In this document: one piece after another, positions 55,241 through 63,759 of the stretch
Position numbering within the stretch: the first letter of the stretch is position 1
Layout of the letters: each line of letters begins with the position of its first letter
Origin: JBBSAT01 sp046351235
Lineage (GTDB): Bacteria; Myxococcota_A; Polyangia; Polyangiales; Sandaracinaceae
Assembly (NCBI GenBank): GCA_046351235.1
Contig: JAXLYV010000001.1
Coordinates: forward strand, 1,488,001 to 1,552,000
Length of the DNA: 64,000 nt
Direction: 5' to 3'
The notes under the pieces: generated by a model
The model's database searches: none
The model's input: the letters and a program-made list of their open reading frames with translations, nothing else
What the model was told of the DNA's origin: nothing
Made by a program: the position numbers and the translations under genes

Positions 55241-56974
55241 TCAGAGCCCGCGGCCGAGCGCGCGCTGGGCGCCGAGCTCCTCGGCGGCCTCGCTCGGGAA
55301 CGGGAACCAGCGCAGCTCCTCGAAGTCGTCCGAGACGTGCGGCTCGGGCTCGTGGCTCGCCGCCGCGAGATCGGTCTGCGCGACCTGGAGCAGCTTGCGC
55401 GCCTCCTCGACGTAGCCCGGGAGCACCCACTCCGGCTCGGTCGCGTGGCGCGAGCGGTACTCGAGCTTGCCCGTCGTGTAGCGCACGTCGTCGAGCGTCA
55501 TCAGCGGCAGGCTCGGCATCTTGCGGTGCGTCCAGCGCCCGCTCTCCGCGTGGAACTCGTACTGCGGGAGCAGGCGCCAGCCGTCGCGCGCCACCAGCTC
55601 GACCGCGTCGAGGACGTACTCGAACACCGTCTCGCTGATGAAGTAGTTGAAGTTCACGCGCACCCAGCCGGGCTTGATGCCCTCGCAGCCGCGCATGATC
55701 TCGCGCTCGAAGCTGCGGCTGCGCGCCAGATCGATCCCGAGCAGGCGGTGGCCGTAGGGCCCCGCGCACGAGCATCCGGCGCGCGCCTGCACGCCGAAGA
55801 GGTCGTTCAGGAGCTGGGCGACGAAGTTGTGGTGCACGTAGCGCTTGCCGTGCCGCACCACGAACGAGACGATCGAGAGGCGCTCGGCGCTGGGGTTCCC
55901 GAGGATCTCGAGGTTCGGCACCTTCTGCCAGCGCGCGATCGCGCGGCGGATGAAGCTCTCCTCGCGCTCGCGGATCGCCGCGACGCCGACCGCCTGCTTG
56001 AGCTGGAAGACGAGGCCGGCGCGGATCGACTCCACGATCGCCGGCGTGCCGCCCTCCTCGCGGTGCTCGACGACGTCGTCGTACTGGTGCTCGACCTCGT
56101 TCACGTACTTCACGGTGCCGCCGCCGGGCATCGCAGGGACGCGGTTCTTGAAGAGCGCGCGCTTGGCGACGAGCACGCCAGGCGTGCCCGGCCCGCCGAT
56201 GAACTTGTGCGGCGAGAGGAAGATCGCGTCCTTGTAGGCCAACGGATCGCCGGTCGGCGCGCGCATCGACATCTCGACGTAGGGCGCCGCCGCCGCGTAG
56301 TCCCAGAACGAGAGGGCGCCGTGGCGGTGGAGCAGCGACGCGACGGCGCGCGTGTCCGTGGCGATGCCCGTCACGTTCGAGGCGGCCGAGAAGCTGCCGA
56401 TGCGGAGCGGGCGCGACGCGTAGCGGACGAGCTCCTGCTCGAGGTGCGCGAGGTCGATGTGGCCATCGGCGTCCTCGCGGATCGTGACGACGTGGGCGAT
56501 CGACTCGCGCCACGGCAGCTCGTTCGAGTGGTGCTCGTAGGGCCCGATGAAGACGACGGGGCGCGCGTCCTCGGGGATGTGGTCGCTGAGCTTCCACTGC
56601 GCGTCGAGGTCGCGCGGGATGCAGAGGTTCAGCACGTCGACGAGCTTGTGGATCGCGCTCGTGGCGCCCGAGCCACAGAAGACGACGGCGTCCTCTTTCT
56701 CGTCGGCGCCGCACGCCTCGCGGATGATCCGGCGCGCGTCCTCGCGAAAGCGTGTGGTCTGCAGCCCCGTGCCGCTCGACTCCGTGTGGGTGTTGGCGTA
56801 GCGAGGGAGCACCTCGGCCCGGAGGAAGTCCTCGAGGAACCCGAGCGAGCGTCCCGAGGCCGTGTAGTCCGCGTACGTCACGCGCCGAGGGCCGAAGGGC
56901 CCGGCGATCACCTCGTCGTCGCCGATGATGCCGGCCCGGACGGTCTCGATCAGGCGGCTCGCTCGCTCGTCCAT
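55241..56974 (-). CDS. Class V aminotransferase-fold PLP enzyme
   Basis: A 577-residue PLP enzyme of the cysteine desulfurase/class V group. It has TYADYTASGRSLGFLEDFL, VVFCGSGATSAIHKLVDVL, GPYEHHSNELPWRES, FWDYAAAAPYVEM and the PLP lysine in AIFLSPHKFIGGPGTPGVLV (near 260). It is longer than SufS/NifS (about 400) owing to insertions and a C-terminal extension. A Cys pair sits in QARAGCSCAGPYGHRL. Substrate unknown; a desulfurase or lyase role is possible. The ATG at 56974 was chosen as the first in-frame start near the conserved region. Not linked to an iron-sulfur operon. Confidence 0.82.
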   Translation of the reverse strand: MDERASRLIETVRAGIIGDDEVIAGPFGPRRVTYADYTASGRSLGFLEDFLRAEVLPRYANTHTESSGTGLQTTRFREDARRIIREACGADEKEDAVVFCGSGATSAIHKLVDVLNLCIPRDLDAQWKLSDHIPEDARPVVFIGPYEHHSNELPWRESIAHVVTIREDADGHIDLAHLEQELVRYASRPLRIGSFSAASNVTGIATDTRAVASLLHRHGALSFWDYAAAAPYVEMSMRAPTGDPLAYKDAIFLSPHKFIGGPGTPGVLVAKRALFKNRVPAMPGGGTVKYVNEVEHQYDDVVEHREEGGTPAIVESIRAGLVFQLKQAVGVAAIREREESFIRRAIARWQKVPNLEILGNPSAERLSIVSFVVRHGKRYVHHNFVAQLLNDLFGVQARAGCSCAGPYGHRLLGIDLARSRSFEREIMRGCEGIKPGWVRVNFNYFISETVFEYVLDAVELVARDGWRLLPQYEFHAESGRWTHRKMPSLPLMTLDDVRYTTGKLEYRSRHATEPEWVLPGYVEEARKLLQVAQTDLAAASHEPEPHVSDDFEELRWFPFPSEAAEELGAQRALGRGL

Positions 56975-57215
56975 GCCGTGTTCTGCCGTGGCGAGGGCGC
57001 CCGTCAAATCCCAAGGGGGGCGTCCCGCACGGTCCAACCGCCGGTGTCACCGAGCTAACGCGTCGCGTCAGCTTGACACGAGTGTCGCCATTTCTGGCGG
57101 GTGGGGTTGCCAGTTCGCCACTCGGCGAGATCCCCTGACCCAGACAAACGTCGATATTTCGCGAGATCGACGAAATGCGGTGGCAGGCACGTACGTTGCT
57201 TGTCCGGAGGCAGAG
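56975..57215. other. 241-bp intergenic region with several inverted repeats
   Basis: Between divergent genes. Contains TTGACA (57073), GACAC-GA-GTGTC (57075-57086), CGCCA-TTTC-TGGCG and a 7-bp repeat CGTCGAT...ATCGACG (57149-57172). No ORF is supported. Probably divergent promoters with operators. Confidence 0.45.
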
Positions 57216-57617
57216 ATGAAGATGGGCTCCCAGGGTCAGCGTACGTGGGTCATCGTCGAGGCGGGCGGAAGCGCGCCCGTGACGACCGGCCGCGTGCTCG
57301 CCCAGCTCGAGGGCGAGTCGATGCCCCGCTTCGTCCATCGGGTCCGTACGGCCGTCTCGGCCGACCACGACCTCCAGCGCGTCATCCTGGTGGCGGGCCC
57401 GCACCACGACTTCTCGCGGATCGCGGCTCGCTCGGAGATCGCGCGTATCGCGGCGCAGCGCGTGGCCGCCCTCGGCGGCGGCAGCCTGACGCTCGCGGCC
57501 TCGGATGCGCGAGGCGAGCTGGCCCAGCGCGCTCTGGCCGAGATCCTCGGCGAGCACATCGGCAACGGCGTCGCCCTCCGCGTGGCGGGCGGCGACGTCG
57601 AAGCCCTCGCCGCCTGA
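57216..57617 (+). CDS. Small conserved-looking protein of unknown function
   Basis: A 133-residue soluble protein, MKMGSQGQRTWVIVEAGGSA at its start, with an alpha/beta pattern (RVILVAGPHHDFSRIAARSE, GGSLTLAASDARGELAQRAL). It recalls the host-attachment/baeRF-like fold but I cannot confirm it. A textbook GGAGG ribosome site 5 bases upstream fixes the ATG at 57216 against the long upstream frame. serA starts 94 bp downstream on the same strand. Confidence 0.7.
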   Translation: MKMGSQGQRTWVIVEAGGSAPVTTGRVLAQLEGESMPRFVHRVRTAVSADHDLQRVILVAGPHHDFSRIAARSEIARIAAQRVAALGGGSLTLAASDARGELAQRALAEILGEHIGNGVALRVAGGDVEALAA

Positions 57618-57711
57618 GCGCCGCGACCGCGAGGCCTCGTCGATCGGAGCGTGTGTCGCTGGCGAGGCGACGCGCTGCGTCGTACATCACGCGCCCCGAA
57701 ACGAGGTCGTC

Positions 57712-58926
57712 GTGAGCAGCGGTCGCATTCTTCTCCTCGAGAACATCCACGCCGACGCCAAGAAGAACCTCGAGGCCGAGGGCTTCGAGGTCGAGCTGCT
57801 GACGAAGGCGCTCCCCGAGGCCGACCTCGTGAAGGCCGTGCAGGGCGCCATCGGGCTCGGCATCCGCAGCAAGACGCAGATCACGAAGAAGGTGATCGAG
57901 GCCGCCAAGCCGAGCGTCCGCGTCTTCGGCGCCTTCTGCATCGGCACCAACCAGATCGCGCTCGAAGAGGCGACGAAGGCCGGCATCCCGGTCTTCAACG
58001 CGCCCTTCTCCAACACGCGCTCGGTCGCGGAGATGATCCTCGCCGAGATCGTGATGCTCTCGCGGCGCCTCGGCGATCGGAACACCGAGATGCACAAGAG
58101 CATCTGGACCAAGAGCGCCGCCGGCTCGCACGAGGTGCGCGGCAAGACGCTCGGCATCATCGGCTACGGGCACATCGGCCGCCAGATCGGCGTGCTCGCC
58201 GAGGCGATGGGCATGAACGTGCTCTTCTACGACATCGCGGCGCGCCTCCCGATGGGGAACAACCGCAACGCCGGCAAGCTCGAGACGCTGCTCGCGGAGG
58301 CCGACTTCGTCACCCTCCACGTGCCCGAGACGCCCGAGACGAAGGACATGATCGGCGAGGCCGAGCTCGCGCGCATGAAGAAGGGCGCGTGCCTTCTCAA
58401 CGCGAGCCGCGGCACCGTCGTGGTGATCCCGGCGCTCGCCGCGGCGATCAAGTCCGGCCACGTGGGCGGCGCGGCGGTCGACGTGTTCCCCGTCGAGCCC
58501 GAGGGCAACGACACGCCCTTCGCGAGCGAGCTGCAGGGCCTGCCGAACGTGGTGCTGACGCCGCACATCGGCGGCTCGACGAGCGAGGCGCAGGTGGCGA
58601 TCGGCCACGAGGTCTCCGGCTCGCTGATCAAGTTCCTCCAGAACGGCACGACCACGGGCTCGGTCAGCTTCCCGCAGGCCGAGATGCCGCGCCGCGCGGG
58701 CGTGCACCGCATCGCGCACGTGCACAAGAACGTGCCCGGCGTCCTGCGCGACGTGAACCGCATCGTCTCCGAGGCCGAGGCGAACGTCGTCGGGCAGGTG
58801 CTCGCGACGGATCCGAACATCGGCTACCTGCTGATGGACCTCGAGGACAACCACCAGGCCTCGAGCGCGCTCGTGACGAAGATGCGCGCGCTCGACACGA
58901 CGATCTCGGCGACCGTTCTGTATTGA
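57712..58926 (+). CDS. serA: D-3-phosphoglycerate dehydrogenase
   Basis: First committed step of serine synthesis, NAD-linked. 404 residues, the E. coli-type length with a C-terminal ACT domain (about 330-404, RIAHVHKNVPGVLRDVNRIV) that binds serine. The Rossmann motif is LGIIGYGHIGRQIGVLAEAM. Catalytic Arg lies in LLNASRGTVV (near 232), Glu in VFPVEPEGND (near 261) and His in LTPHIGGSTSEAQ (near 285). A GAGG ribosome site lies 6 bases before the GTG at 57712. The small peptide gene starts 31 bp after its stop and may be read through from serA. Confidence 0.95.
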   Translation: MSSGRILLLENIHADAKKNLEAEGFEVELLTKALPEADLVKAVQGAIGLGIRSKTQITKKVIEAAKPSVRVFGAFCIGTNQIALEEATKAGIPVFNAPFSNTRSVAEMILAEIVMLSRRLGDRNTEMHKSIWTKSAAGSHEVRGKTLGIIGYGHIGRQIGVLAEAMGMNVLFYDIAARLPMGNNRNAGKLETLLAEADFVTLHVPETPETKDMIGEAELARMKKGACLLNASRGTVVVIPALAAAIKSGHVGGAAVDVFPVEPEGNDTPFASELQGLPNVVLTPHIGGSTSEAQVAIGHEVSGSLIKFLQNGTTTGSVSFPQAEMPRRAGVHRIAHVHKNVPGVLRDVNRIVSEAEANVVGQVLATDPNIGYLLMDLEDNHQASSALVTKMRALDTTISATVLY

Positions 58927-58957
58927 ACGCGCGCGCCGCGAGGCGCAGGCTCGTCTC

Positions 58958-59221
58958 GTGAGCGACGACGATCGCGAGGACCGCGAGGCCATTCTCGCGC
59001 GACGACGGCGCTGGATCGCGCTGGCGATCGCGGGCGCCGCGGCGACGGCCTCGGCCTGTCGCGCGCAGCCCTGCCTCTCCTACACCGACGCCGGCAGGCC
59101 GGACGTCGGAAGCGATGCCAGCGACGCCTCGCCGCAGCCCTGCCTGTCACCGAGGGACGTCGGGCCCTACCCCGACGTCGGGCCGGACGAGGACGCGGGC
59201 GACGCGCCCGACGGGTCGTGA
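58958..59221 (+). CDS. Small Cys-Leu-Ser peptide (paralog D), candidate radical-SAM substrate
   Basis: An 87-residue protein related to those at 63338-63956. N-terminal block DREDREAILARRRRWIALAI, hydrophobic AGAAATASAC, then two copies of a core-like unit: AQPCLSYTDAGRPDVG and PQPCLSPRDVGPYPDVG. The tail is Asp/Gly/Pro-rich and ends DAPDGS. It could be a leader-plus-core precursor or a tiny exported lipoprotein (RR...hydrophobic...Cys). GTG start. The stop overlaps the next GTG (GTGA). Lies on the strand facing the maturase operon. Confidence 0.75.
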   Translation: MSDDDREDREAILARRRRWIALAIAGAAATASACRAQPCLSYTDAGRPDVGSDASDASPQPCLSPRDVGPYPDVGPDEDAGDAPDGS

Positions 59222-60063
59222 GCGACGTCGCGCCGGTCCCCGCGTTCGGCGCGCTCGCGCTGCACGGGCTCGCGCACCTGCCGCTCGCCGGAGTCGCTTC
59301 GCTCTACGACGCGACGTACGTGGGCTGGGCCCGGGCTGCTCTCGGCGTCGGCGCGGTCGAGCCTCTCGCCGAGGACGCGCCGCGTATCGCCGCCGAAGTG
59401 AATCGCGCCGGCGCGGAGCTCACGCTCTCGTGGCTGCCGCGGCTCCATCGCGACCTCGACGCGGCGCTGCGCGTCGCCGCGATCGATCTGGCCGATCTCG
59501 GCGAGCCTGACGTCGCCGATCCCCAGGCGCTCCGCGTCCTGCGCGCGATCGATCCCGTGGGCGTCGAGTGGCTGCGCGCCGACCTCGCGCTGATCGCCAG
59601 AGCGTTCGACGCGGCGCGGAAGGCACACGATCTCGAGCGCGCGTGCGAGCGCTTGTCCCGCGCGCTCGAGCTGGCGCCGAGCGCGCTTCGGCCGGAGGTC
59701 GTGCGCGTGGATCGCGCGCTCGGACGGCGCGGGCGGGCCTATTCCGACGCCGTGTGGGTCGGCGCGCCCGACGCGAGCGAGCGCGACGCGGAGACCATCG
59801 CGGTGGTGGCGCTCCACGAGGAGGCCGTGCGTCGAGCGCCGGGCGACCACGCGCATCGCGAGTGGCGCGCGCTCCTCACCCTCGCTCGAGGCCTCGAGGG
59901 AAGCGCGCTCGCGCCCGCGCACGCCGCCTGGCTCGCCACGCTCGATCTGGGCTCCGTGGTCGACGACCCAGGGCTCGGGCTCGACGTCGGGCTCCGCGCG
60001 GCGCTCCGGGCGCGGCCGAGCGAGCGCGCGGCGCGGCTACGAGGGCTCGCGGACGACCGGTAG
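59218..60063 (+). CDS. Unknown 281-residue protein coupled to a candidate peptide precursor
   Basis: Not recognised. It is a soluble, Ala/Leu/Arg-rich, probably all-helical protein, starting VSDVAPVPAFGALALHGLAH with segments such as LDAALRVAAIDLADLGEPDV and LERACERLSRALELAPSALR, which hints at a helical-repeat fold. No enzyme motif or membrane segment. Its GTG overlaps the stop of the small peptide gene, and its last 27 bases overlap the convergent end of the B12-type radical SAM gene. The context suggests a role in peptide handling (recognition or partner), which is inference only. Confidence 0.75.
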   Translation: MSDVAPVPAFGALALHGLAHLPLAGVASLYDATYVGWARAALGVGAVEPLAEDAPRIAAEVNRAGAELTLSWLPRLHRDLDAALRVAAIDLADLGEPDVADPQALRVLRAIDPVGVEWLRADLALIARAFDAARKAHDLERACERLSRALELAPSALRPEVVRVDRALGRRGRAYSDAVWVGAPDASERDAETIAVVALHEEAVRRAPGDHAHREWRALLTLARGLEGSALAPAHAAWLATLDLGSVVDDPGLGLDVGLRAALRARPSERAARLRGLADDR

Positions 60064-62253
60064 CGCGCGCAGCGGTCGCGCCTCTCGGGGAGGCGAGGCG
60101 CTCGTGACCTCGGCGCGAGCGGGCACGTAGCGAACCTCGTCGTGCCACGTGATCTCGAGCGGCACGTCGACCCGGATGCGCGCGAGGCGCTGCCCGCTCT
60201 CGCGCACGACGGGCGCGACGACGACGCATCCGATCGGCAGCTCGGTGAGCGCGGCGTGCGGAATCTCGGGGAGCGCGAAGCCGACCACGACCACGTCGTG
60301 CTCTCCCGCCCAGCGCTGGGGATCGAGCGCGCTCCCTTCGACGATCTCCACGTTCGCCCGCGCGCCGAGCGCCTCGCGGCTCGCGACGACCAAGGCCGGA
60401 TCGATCTCGACGCCTCGGACGCGCCCCGTCGGGCCGACGAGATGCGCGAGGAGCGCCGTGCCGTAGCCGCTGCCGGATCCGAGATCGAGCACGCGCTGCC
60501 CCGGCGCGATCCCGGCGAGCGCGACGGTGACGGCGTAGGCGTGCATCGCCGACACGGTGGCCGCGCTTCCGTCGCCGAGCGGCACCACCTCGTCCCGGGT
60601 GCTCGCCTCGATCGCGTCGAGCGGCACGAATCGCTCGCGCGGAACGACGCGGAGCGCCTCGAGGATCGGCGAGCCCGCGGGAAGGCGAGCGATGCGCGCG
60701 ACCCCCTCGAGCGCGCGCTCGCGTCGCGCACGCGCCATCGCCGCCACGTCCTCGTGCGCCGAGAGCTCGCGCTGAGCCACCGCTCGGCGACCGGTCCACG
60801 CGCTCCACGCGAAGTAGCGCTCGAGCATCTCGAAGCGCGCGCGCGAGAACGCGACCTGCTCACGAAGGCTGCGCAGGAAGTAGTCGCGCGCCGAGCCCGC
60901 GTACGAGAAACGTGGCTCGATCGCCTCGAGGATCGGCGTGAAGAGCTCGGCCTGGAGCTGCTCGCGCCGCAGGTAGTCGAGCTCGGAGGAGGGATCGACC
61001 CACTCGGCGAGGAAGGCGGGATCACCGTCCTCCCACCACGCGGGGCGATGGAAGCGCGTCCCGTAGCGGGCCTCCCACGCGCTGCGCTCCTGATCGATCG
61101 GCGAGCCCGGATAGAGACGGAACGCGTCGACGGACAGAAAGCCCGTCGTCGACCGCGGCCCGAGGAAGAGCTCGCGCAGGTACGCCGCCGAGGTGCGCAG
61201 CGATGCCTCGGTCTCGCCCGGATGCCCCACGATCACGTTCGCGCCCCAGGGCACGTCTTGCGCGAGGGCCCACGCGGCGATGTCGCGCATGCGGGCGAGG
61301 TAGCCCTCCAGGCGGCCGGCCTTGCGGATGATCGCGAGCTGGCCGGGGTCGCCGGACTCGAGACCGAAGCCGAGGCCGCAGTTGGCGTCGCGGAAGAGCG
61401 GCAGGTCCTCGTCCTCGACGAGGTCGACGCGGATCAGCAGCCAGATCTTGTCGACGGGCACGCGGTGCCGCGCGAGCTCGGCGAGGAACGCGCGGCGCCA
61501 CGAGGTCTTCATCCCGAAGAGCGCGTCGGCCACGTAGAGGGTCCAGCCCCGCAGATCGAGGAAGCGATGGAGCGAGAGCACCTCGTGCACGGCGCGCTCG
61601 ACCGAGTAGCTGCGCCAGCGCACGTCGCGCTTCGCGCGCTCCATGCAGAACGCGCAGTCGAAGGGGCAGCCGCGCGAGAGATAGAGCTGAGCCTGCGAGG
61701 CGACCGAGCGCGCGACGCCGCGGTACCGCGCGAGGACGGACCAGTCGGTCTCGGGGAGCGCGTCGAGGTCTTCGATCGGCTCCGAGCCGAGGATCTCTCC
61801 GCGGAGCGGCGCGCCGCCCTCGACCGACGCGACGACGCGCGCGAGCGGCAGCTCCCCTTCCCCTACGATGCCCACGTCGAAGGGCGAGCCGTCCCGCACG
61901 ATCTCGGCCGGCCGCGCGCTCGCGTGATAGCCGCCGGCGACGATCACCGCGTCGGGCAGCGCGGCGCGCGCGCGGCGCGCGAGCTCCTCCGAGAGCAGCC
62001 AGTCGAACGACGAGTACACCGAGAGCGCGACGACGTCGTAGGGCTCGCCGGCATCGTTCCACCAGAGCGTGTCCACGGGCGAGCCGCCGCGGAGCGCCCG
62101 CTCGGCGACGAGGTCGCGGATCTCCACCTCGGCGCGCGTACGCGCCTTCAGGAACGAGGCGAGACCGACGAGCTGCGGCACGCCGAAGTTGCCGCCGGAC
62201 GCGCCGATGCTGCCCGGCCAGAGCAGGAGCACGCGCGTGCGGCGCGCGCTCAT
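60037..62253 (-). CDS. B12-binding radical SAM protein fused to a PIMT-like methyltransferase domain
   Basis: A 738-residue protein with three modules. A cobalamin-binding-like domain covers residues 1-160 (GNFGVPQLVGLASFLKA, VIVAGGYHASARPAEIV). A radical SAM core has CPFDCAFC (Cys near 194, 198, 201), then FGLESGDPGQLAIIRKAG and VNVIVGHPGET-like text. A C-terminal protein-L-isoaspartate O-methyltransferase-like domain follows (about 550-738: ERFVPLDAI, PLGDGSAATVSAMHAY, VLDLGSGSGYGTALLAHLVG). The ATG at 62253 overlaps the SPASM enzyme's stop. Probable peptide C-methylation or other modification plus Asp-directed methylation; chemistry is inferred. Confidence 0.87.
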   Translation of the reverse strand: MSARRTRVLLLWPGSIGASGGNFGVPQLVGLASFLKARTRAEVEIRDLVAERALRGGSPVDTLWWNDAGEPYDVVALSVYSSFDWLLSEELARRARAALPDAVIVAGGYHASARPAEIVRDGSPFDVGIVGEGELPLARVVASVEGGAPLRGEILGSEPIEDLDALPETDWSVLARYRGVARSVASQAQLYLSRGCPFDCAFCMERAKRDVRWRSYSVERAVHEVLSLHRFLDLRGWTLYVADALFGMKTSWRRAFLAELARHRVPVDKIWLLIRVDLVEDEDLPLFRDANCGLGFGLESGDPGQLAIIRKAGRLEGYLARMRDIAAWALAQDVPWGANVIVGHPGETEASLRTSAAYLRELFLGPRSTTGFLSVDAFRLYPGSPIDQERSAWEARYGTRFHRPAWWEDGDPAFLAEWVDPSSELDYLRREQLQAELFTPILEAIEPRFSYAGSARDYFLRSLREQVAFSRARFEMLERYFAWSAWTGRRAVAQRELSAHEDVAAMARARRERALEGVARIARLPAGSPILEALRVVPRERFVPLDAIEASTRDEVVPLGDGSAATVSAMHAYAVTVALAGIAPGQRVLDLGSGSGYGTALLAHLVGPTGRVRGVEIDPALVVASREALGARANVEIVEGSALDPQRWAGEHDVVVVGFALPEIPHAALTELPIGCVVVAPVVRESGQRLARIRVDVPLEITWHDEVRYVPARAEVTSASPPREARPLRALPVVREPS

Positions 62254-63341
62254 CCGGCCTGCGCGCGGACGAGACGATGCACGGGGACGAAGCCGTCCGT
62301 GCCGCGCGCGGCGCGAAGGCGCGCACCGAAGTCCTCGTCGACGTGCTGGGCGACGAAGGGATCGACGCCACGTTCGCCCGTCATCGCGACCGCCGCCGCG
62401 CCGCAGCCGCCGAGGCACGTGGGCGCATGGAGACAGGGCGCGCAGAACTCCGGCGTCACGTCCCGATAGCGCGCGAGCGCGCCGCTCGCGGCGAGCGCGT
62501 CGAACGACGTGGCGCGTGCGTCGCCGAGCGAATCTTCGTGGAGCGTGCAGTGACGGATCTCGCCGCGCGGGCCGAGCGCGAGCTCCTGCGCGCTCGTGCC
62601 GATCGGACAGTTGCCGAAGCGCACGTGCGGGTAGTCGGCGTGCTCGACGACGCAGGGCGGGATCGGCATCGTGGAGGCGATGGAAGCGCCGTGCGCGACG
62701 GCGTGGGCCTCGGCGAGCGCGAGGGCCGCGAGCACGTCGCTGCGAGAGGGCAGCAGCTCGGCCGCGTGGCGCACCGCGTAGCCGGCGGGCGAGAAGCGCG
62801 AGAACGAGATGCGCGAGACGCCGAGCGAGGCGAAGAGCGCGAGGATGTCGCCGACGAGGCGGGCGTTGTTCCGCGTGACGACGACGCAGCCGACGACGGG
62901 GATCCCCGCGCCACGCAGCGCTCGGATCCCGCGCAGCGTGCGCTCGAAGTGGCCCGCGCCGCCGACGTGCGCGTCGTGGACCTCGGCGCTCGGGCCATCG
63001 AGCGTGACCTGCACGGAGAGCGGCGCGTAGGTCGCGAGGCGCGCGGCGAGCGCCTCGGTCACGAGGCCCCCGTTCGAGATCATCTGGAAGCGCGTCTCGT
63101 GGCGCCGACAGACGTCGAGCACCTCGAAGAGATCGCGCCGCGAGAAGGGCTCGCCGCCGGTGAACGTCACGTGATCGAACGAGCCCGACGAGAGCAGGCG
63201 CTCGAGGATCGCGACGAGCTCCTCGGTCGGCAGCGCGCCCACGCTGCGGCCGTCGTCCTCGCGCCACGCGTTGTAGCAGTACGAGCACTTCTGGTTGCAC
63301 GCGCTGGTGAGCTCGACCGCGAGCGAAGGTCGCAGCGTCAC
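62250..63341 (-). CDS. SPASM-domain radical SAM peptide maturase
   Basis: A 363-residue radical SAM enzyme. The cluster motif ACNQKCSYCYN gives Cys15, Cys19 and Cys22; FTGGEPFSR is the SAM-binding GGE motif. The C-terminus has the SPASM layout: C...GEIRHC near 245-266 and CAPCLHAPTCLGGC (C-x2-C-x5-C-x3-C) near 298-311, for auxiliary iron-sulfur clusters. A last SPASM Cys is not seen. There is no N-terminal RRE peptide-recognition domain. The GTG start is fixed by GGAGG 6 bases upstream, a sequence that is also the last codons of the preceding peptide gene. Confidence 0.9.
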   Translation of the reverse strand: MTLRPSLAVELTSACNQKCSYCYNAWREDDGRSVGALPTEELVAILERLLSSGSFDHVTFTGGEPFSRRDLFEVLDVCRRHETRFQMISNGGLVTEALAARLATYAPLSVQVTLDGPSAEVHDAHVGGAGHFERTLRGIRALRGAGIPVVGCVVVTRNNARLVGDILALFASLGVSRISFSRFSPAGYAVRHAAELLPSRSDVLAALALAEAHAVAHGASIASTMPIPPCVVEHADYPHVRFGNCPIGTSAQELALGPRGEIRHCTLHEDSLGDARATSFDALAASGALARYRDVTPEFCAPCLHAPTCLGGCGAAAVAMTGERGVDPFVAQHVDEDFGARLRAARGTDGFVPVHRLVRAQAG

Positions 63342-63550
63342 GGCGTGCCTCCGTCGGGCGCGGGCCCCGCGTCGCCACCGTCCTGCCCCGCATCGACGGG
63401 CGGCGCGACCCGGAGGCACGGGCTCCCGCAGGCCTCGGTCGCCGTGGCCGCAGCGACGCCGGCGATCGCCAGCTTCACGAAGCGGAGGCGACGCGTGAGG
63501 ATCGCCTCGCGCGCTTCGCGCTCGTGGTCCTCGCGACGTGCCGAGCTCAT
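63338..63550 (-). CDS. Small Cys-Leu-(Ser/Arg) peptide (paralog C), candidate radical-SAM substrate
   Basis: 70 residues: N-terminal block EREAREAILTRRLRFVKLAI, AGVAAATATEAC, then GSPCLRVAPPVDAGQ and a DGG/DAG tail ending PDGGTP. The Cys-Leu is followed by Arg instead of Ser. The last codons contain GGAGG, the ribosome site for the maturase gene, and the stop overlaps its GTG. Third of the tandem copies. An exported mini-lipoprotein is the alternative reading. Confidence 0.82.
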   Translation of the reverse strand: MSSARREDHEREAREAILTRRLRFVKLAIAGVAAATATEACGSPCLRVAPPVDAGQDGGDAGPAPDGGTP

Positions 63551-63759
63551 GGCGCGTCCTCGCCGGCGTCCGTACCGGCGTCGCGCGGAGCGGCGCTGTC
63601 GATCGGGTGCGCGACCTGCGAGAGGCACGCGCACGCGGTGGCGGTCGCCGCCGCCGCCACGCCCGCCACCGCGAGCGTCACGAAGCGCATCCGCCGCGCG
63701 AGGATCGCCTCGCGCGCCTCGCGTGCTTCGCGCTCGTCCTCGCGACGTGCCGAGCTCAT
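63547..63759 (-). CDS. Small Cys-Leu-Ser peptide (paralog B), candidate radical-SAM substrate
   Basis: 70 residues: REAREAILARRMRFVTLAV, AGVAAAATATACACLSQVAHP, tail PRDAGTDAGEDAP identical to paralog A. An extra EAR triplet lies in the N-terminal block. The ATG has GAGGA 6 bases upstream, inside the end of paralog A, and overlaps its stop (ATGA). The start region is nearly identical in DNA to paralog C (AGCTCAT end), pointing to recent tandem duplication. Confidence 0.85.
   Translation of the reverse strand: MSSARREDEREAREAREAILARRMRFVTLAVAGVAAAATATACACLSQVAHPIDSAAPRDAGTDAGEDAP

Noticed and set aside
57073..57078. TTGACA upstream of the small unknown gene
   Set aside because: No acceptable -10 at 16-18 bases; it may instead be half of the GACAC-GA-GTGTC palindrome.
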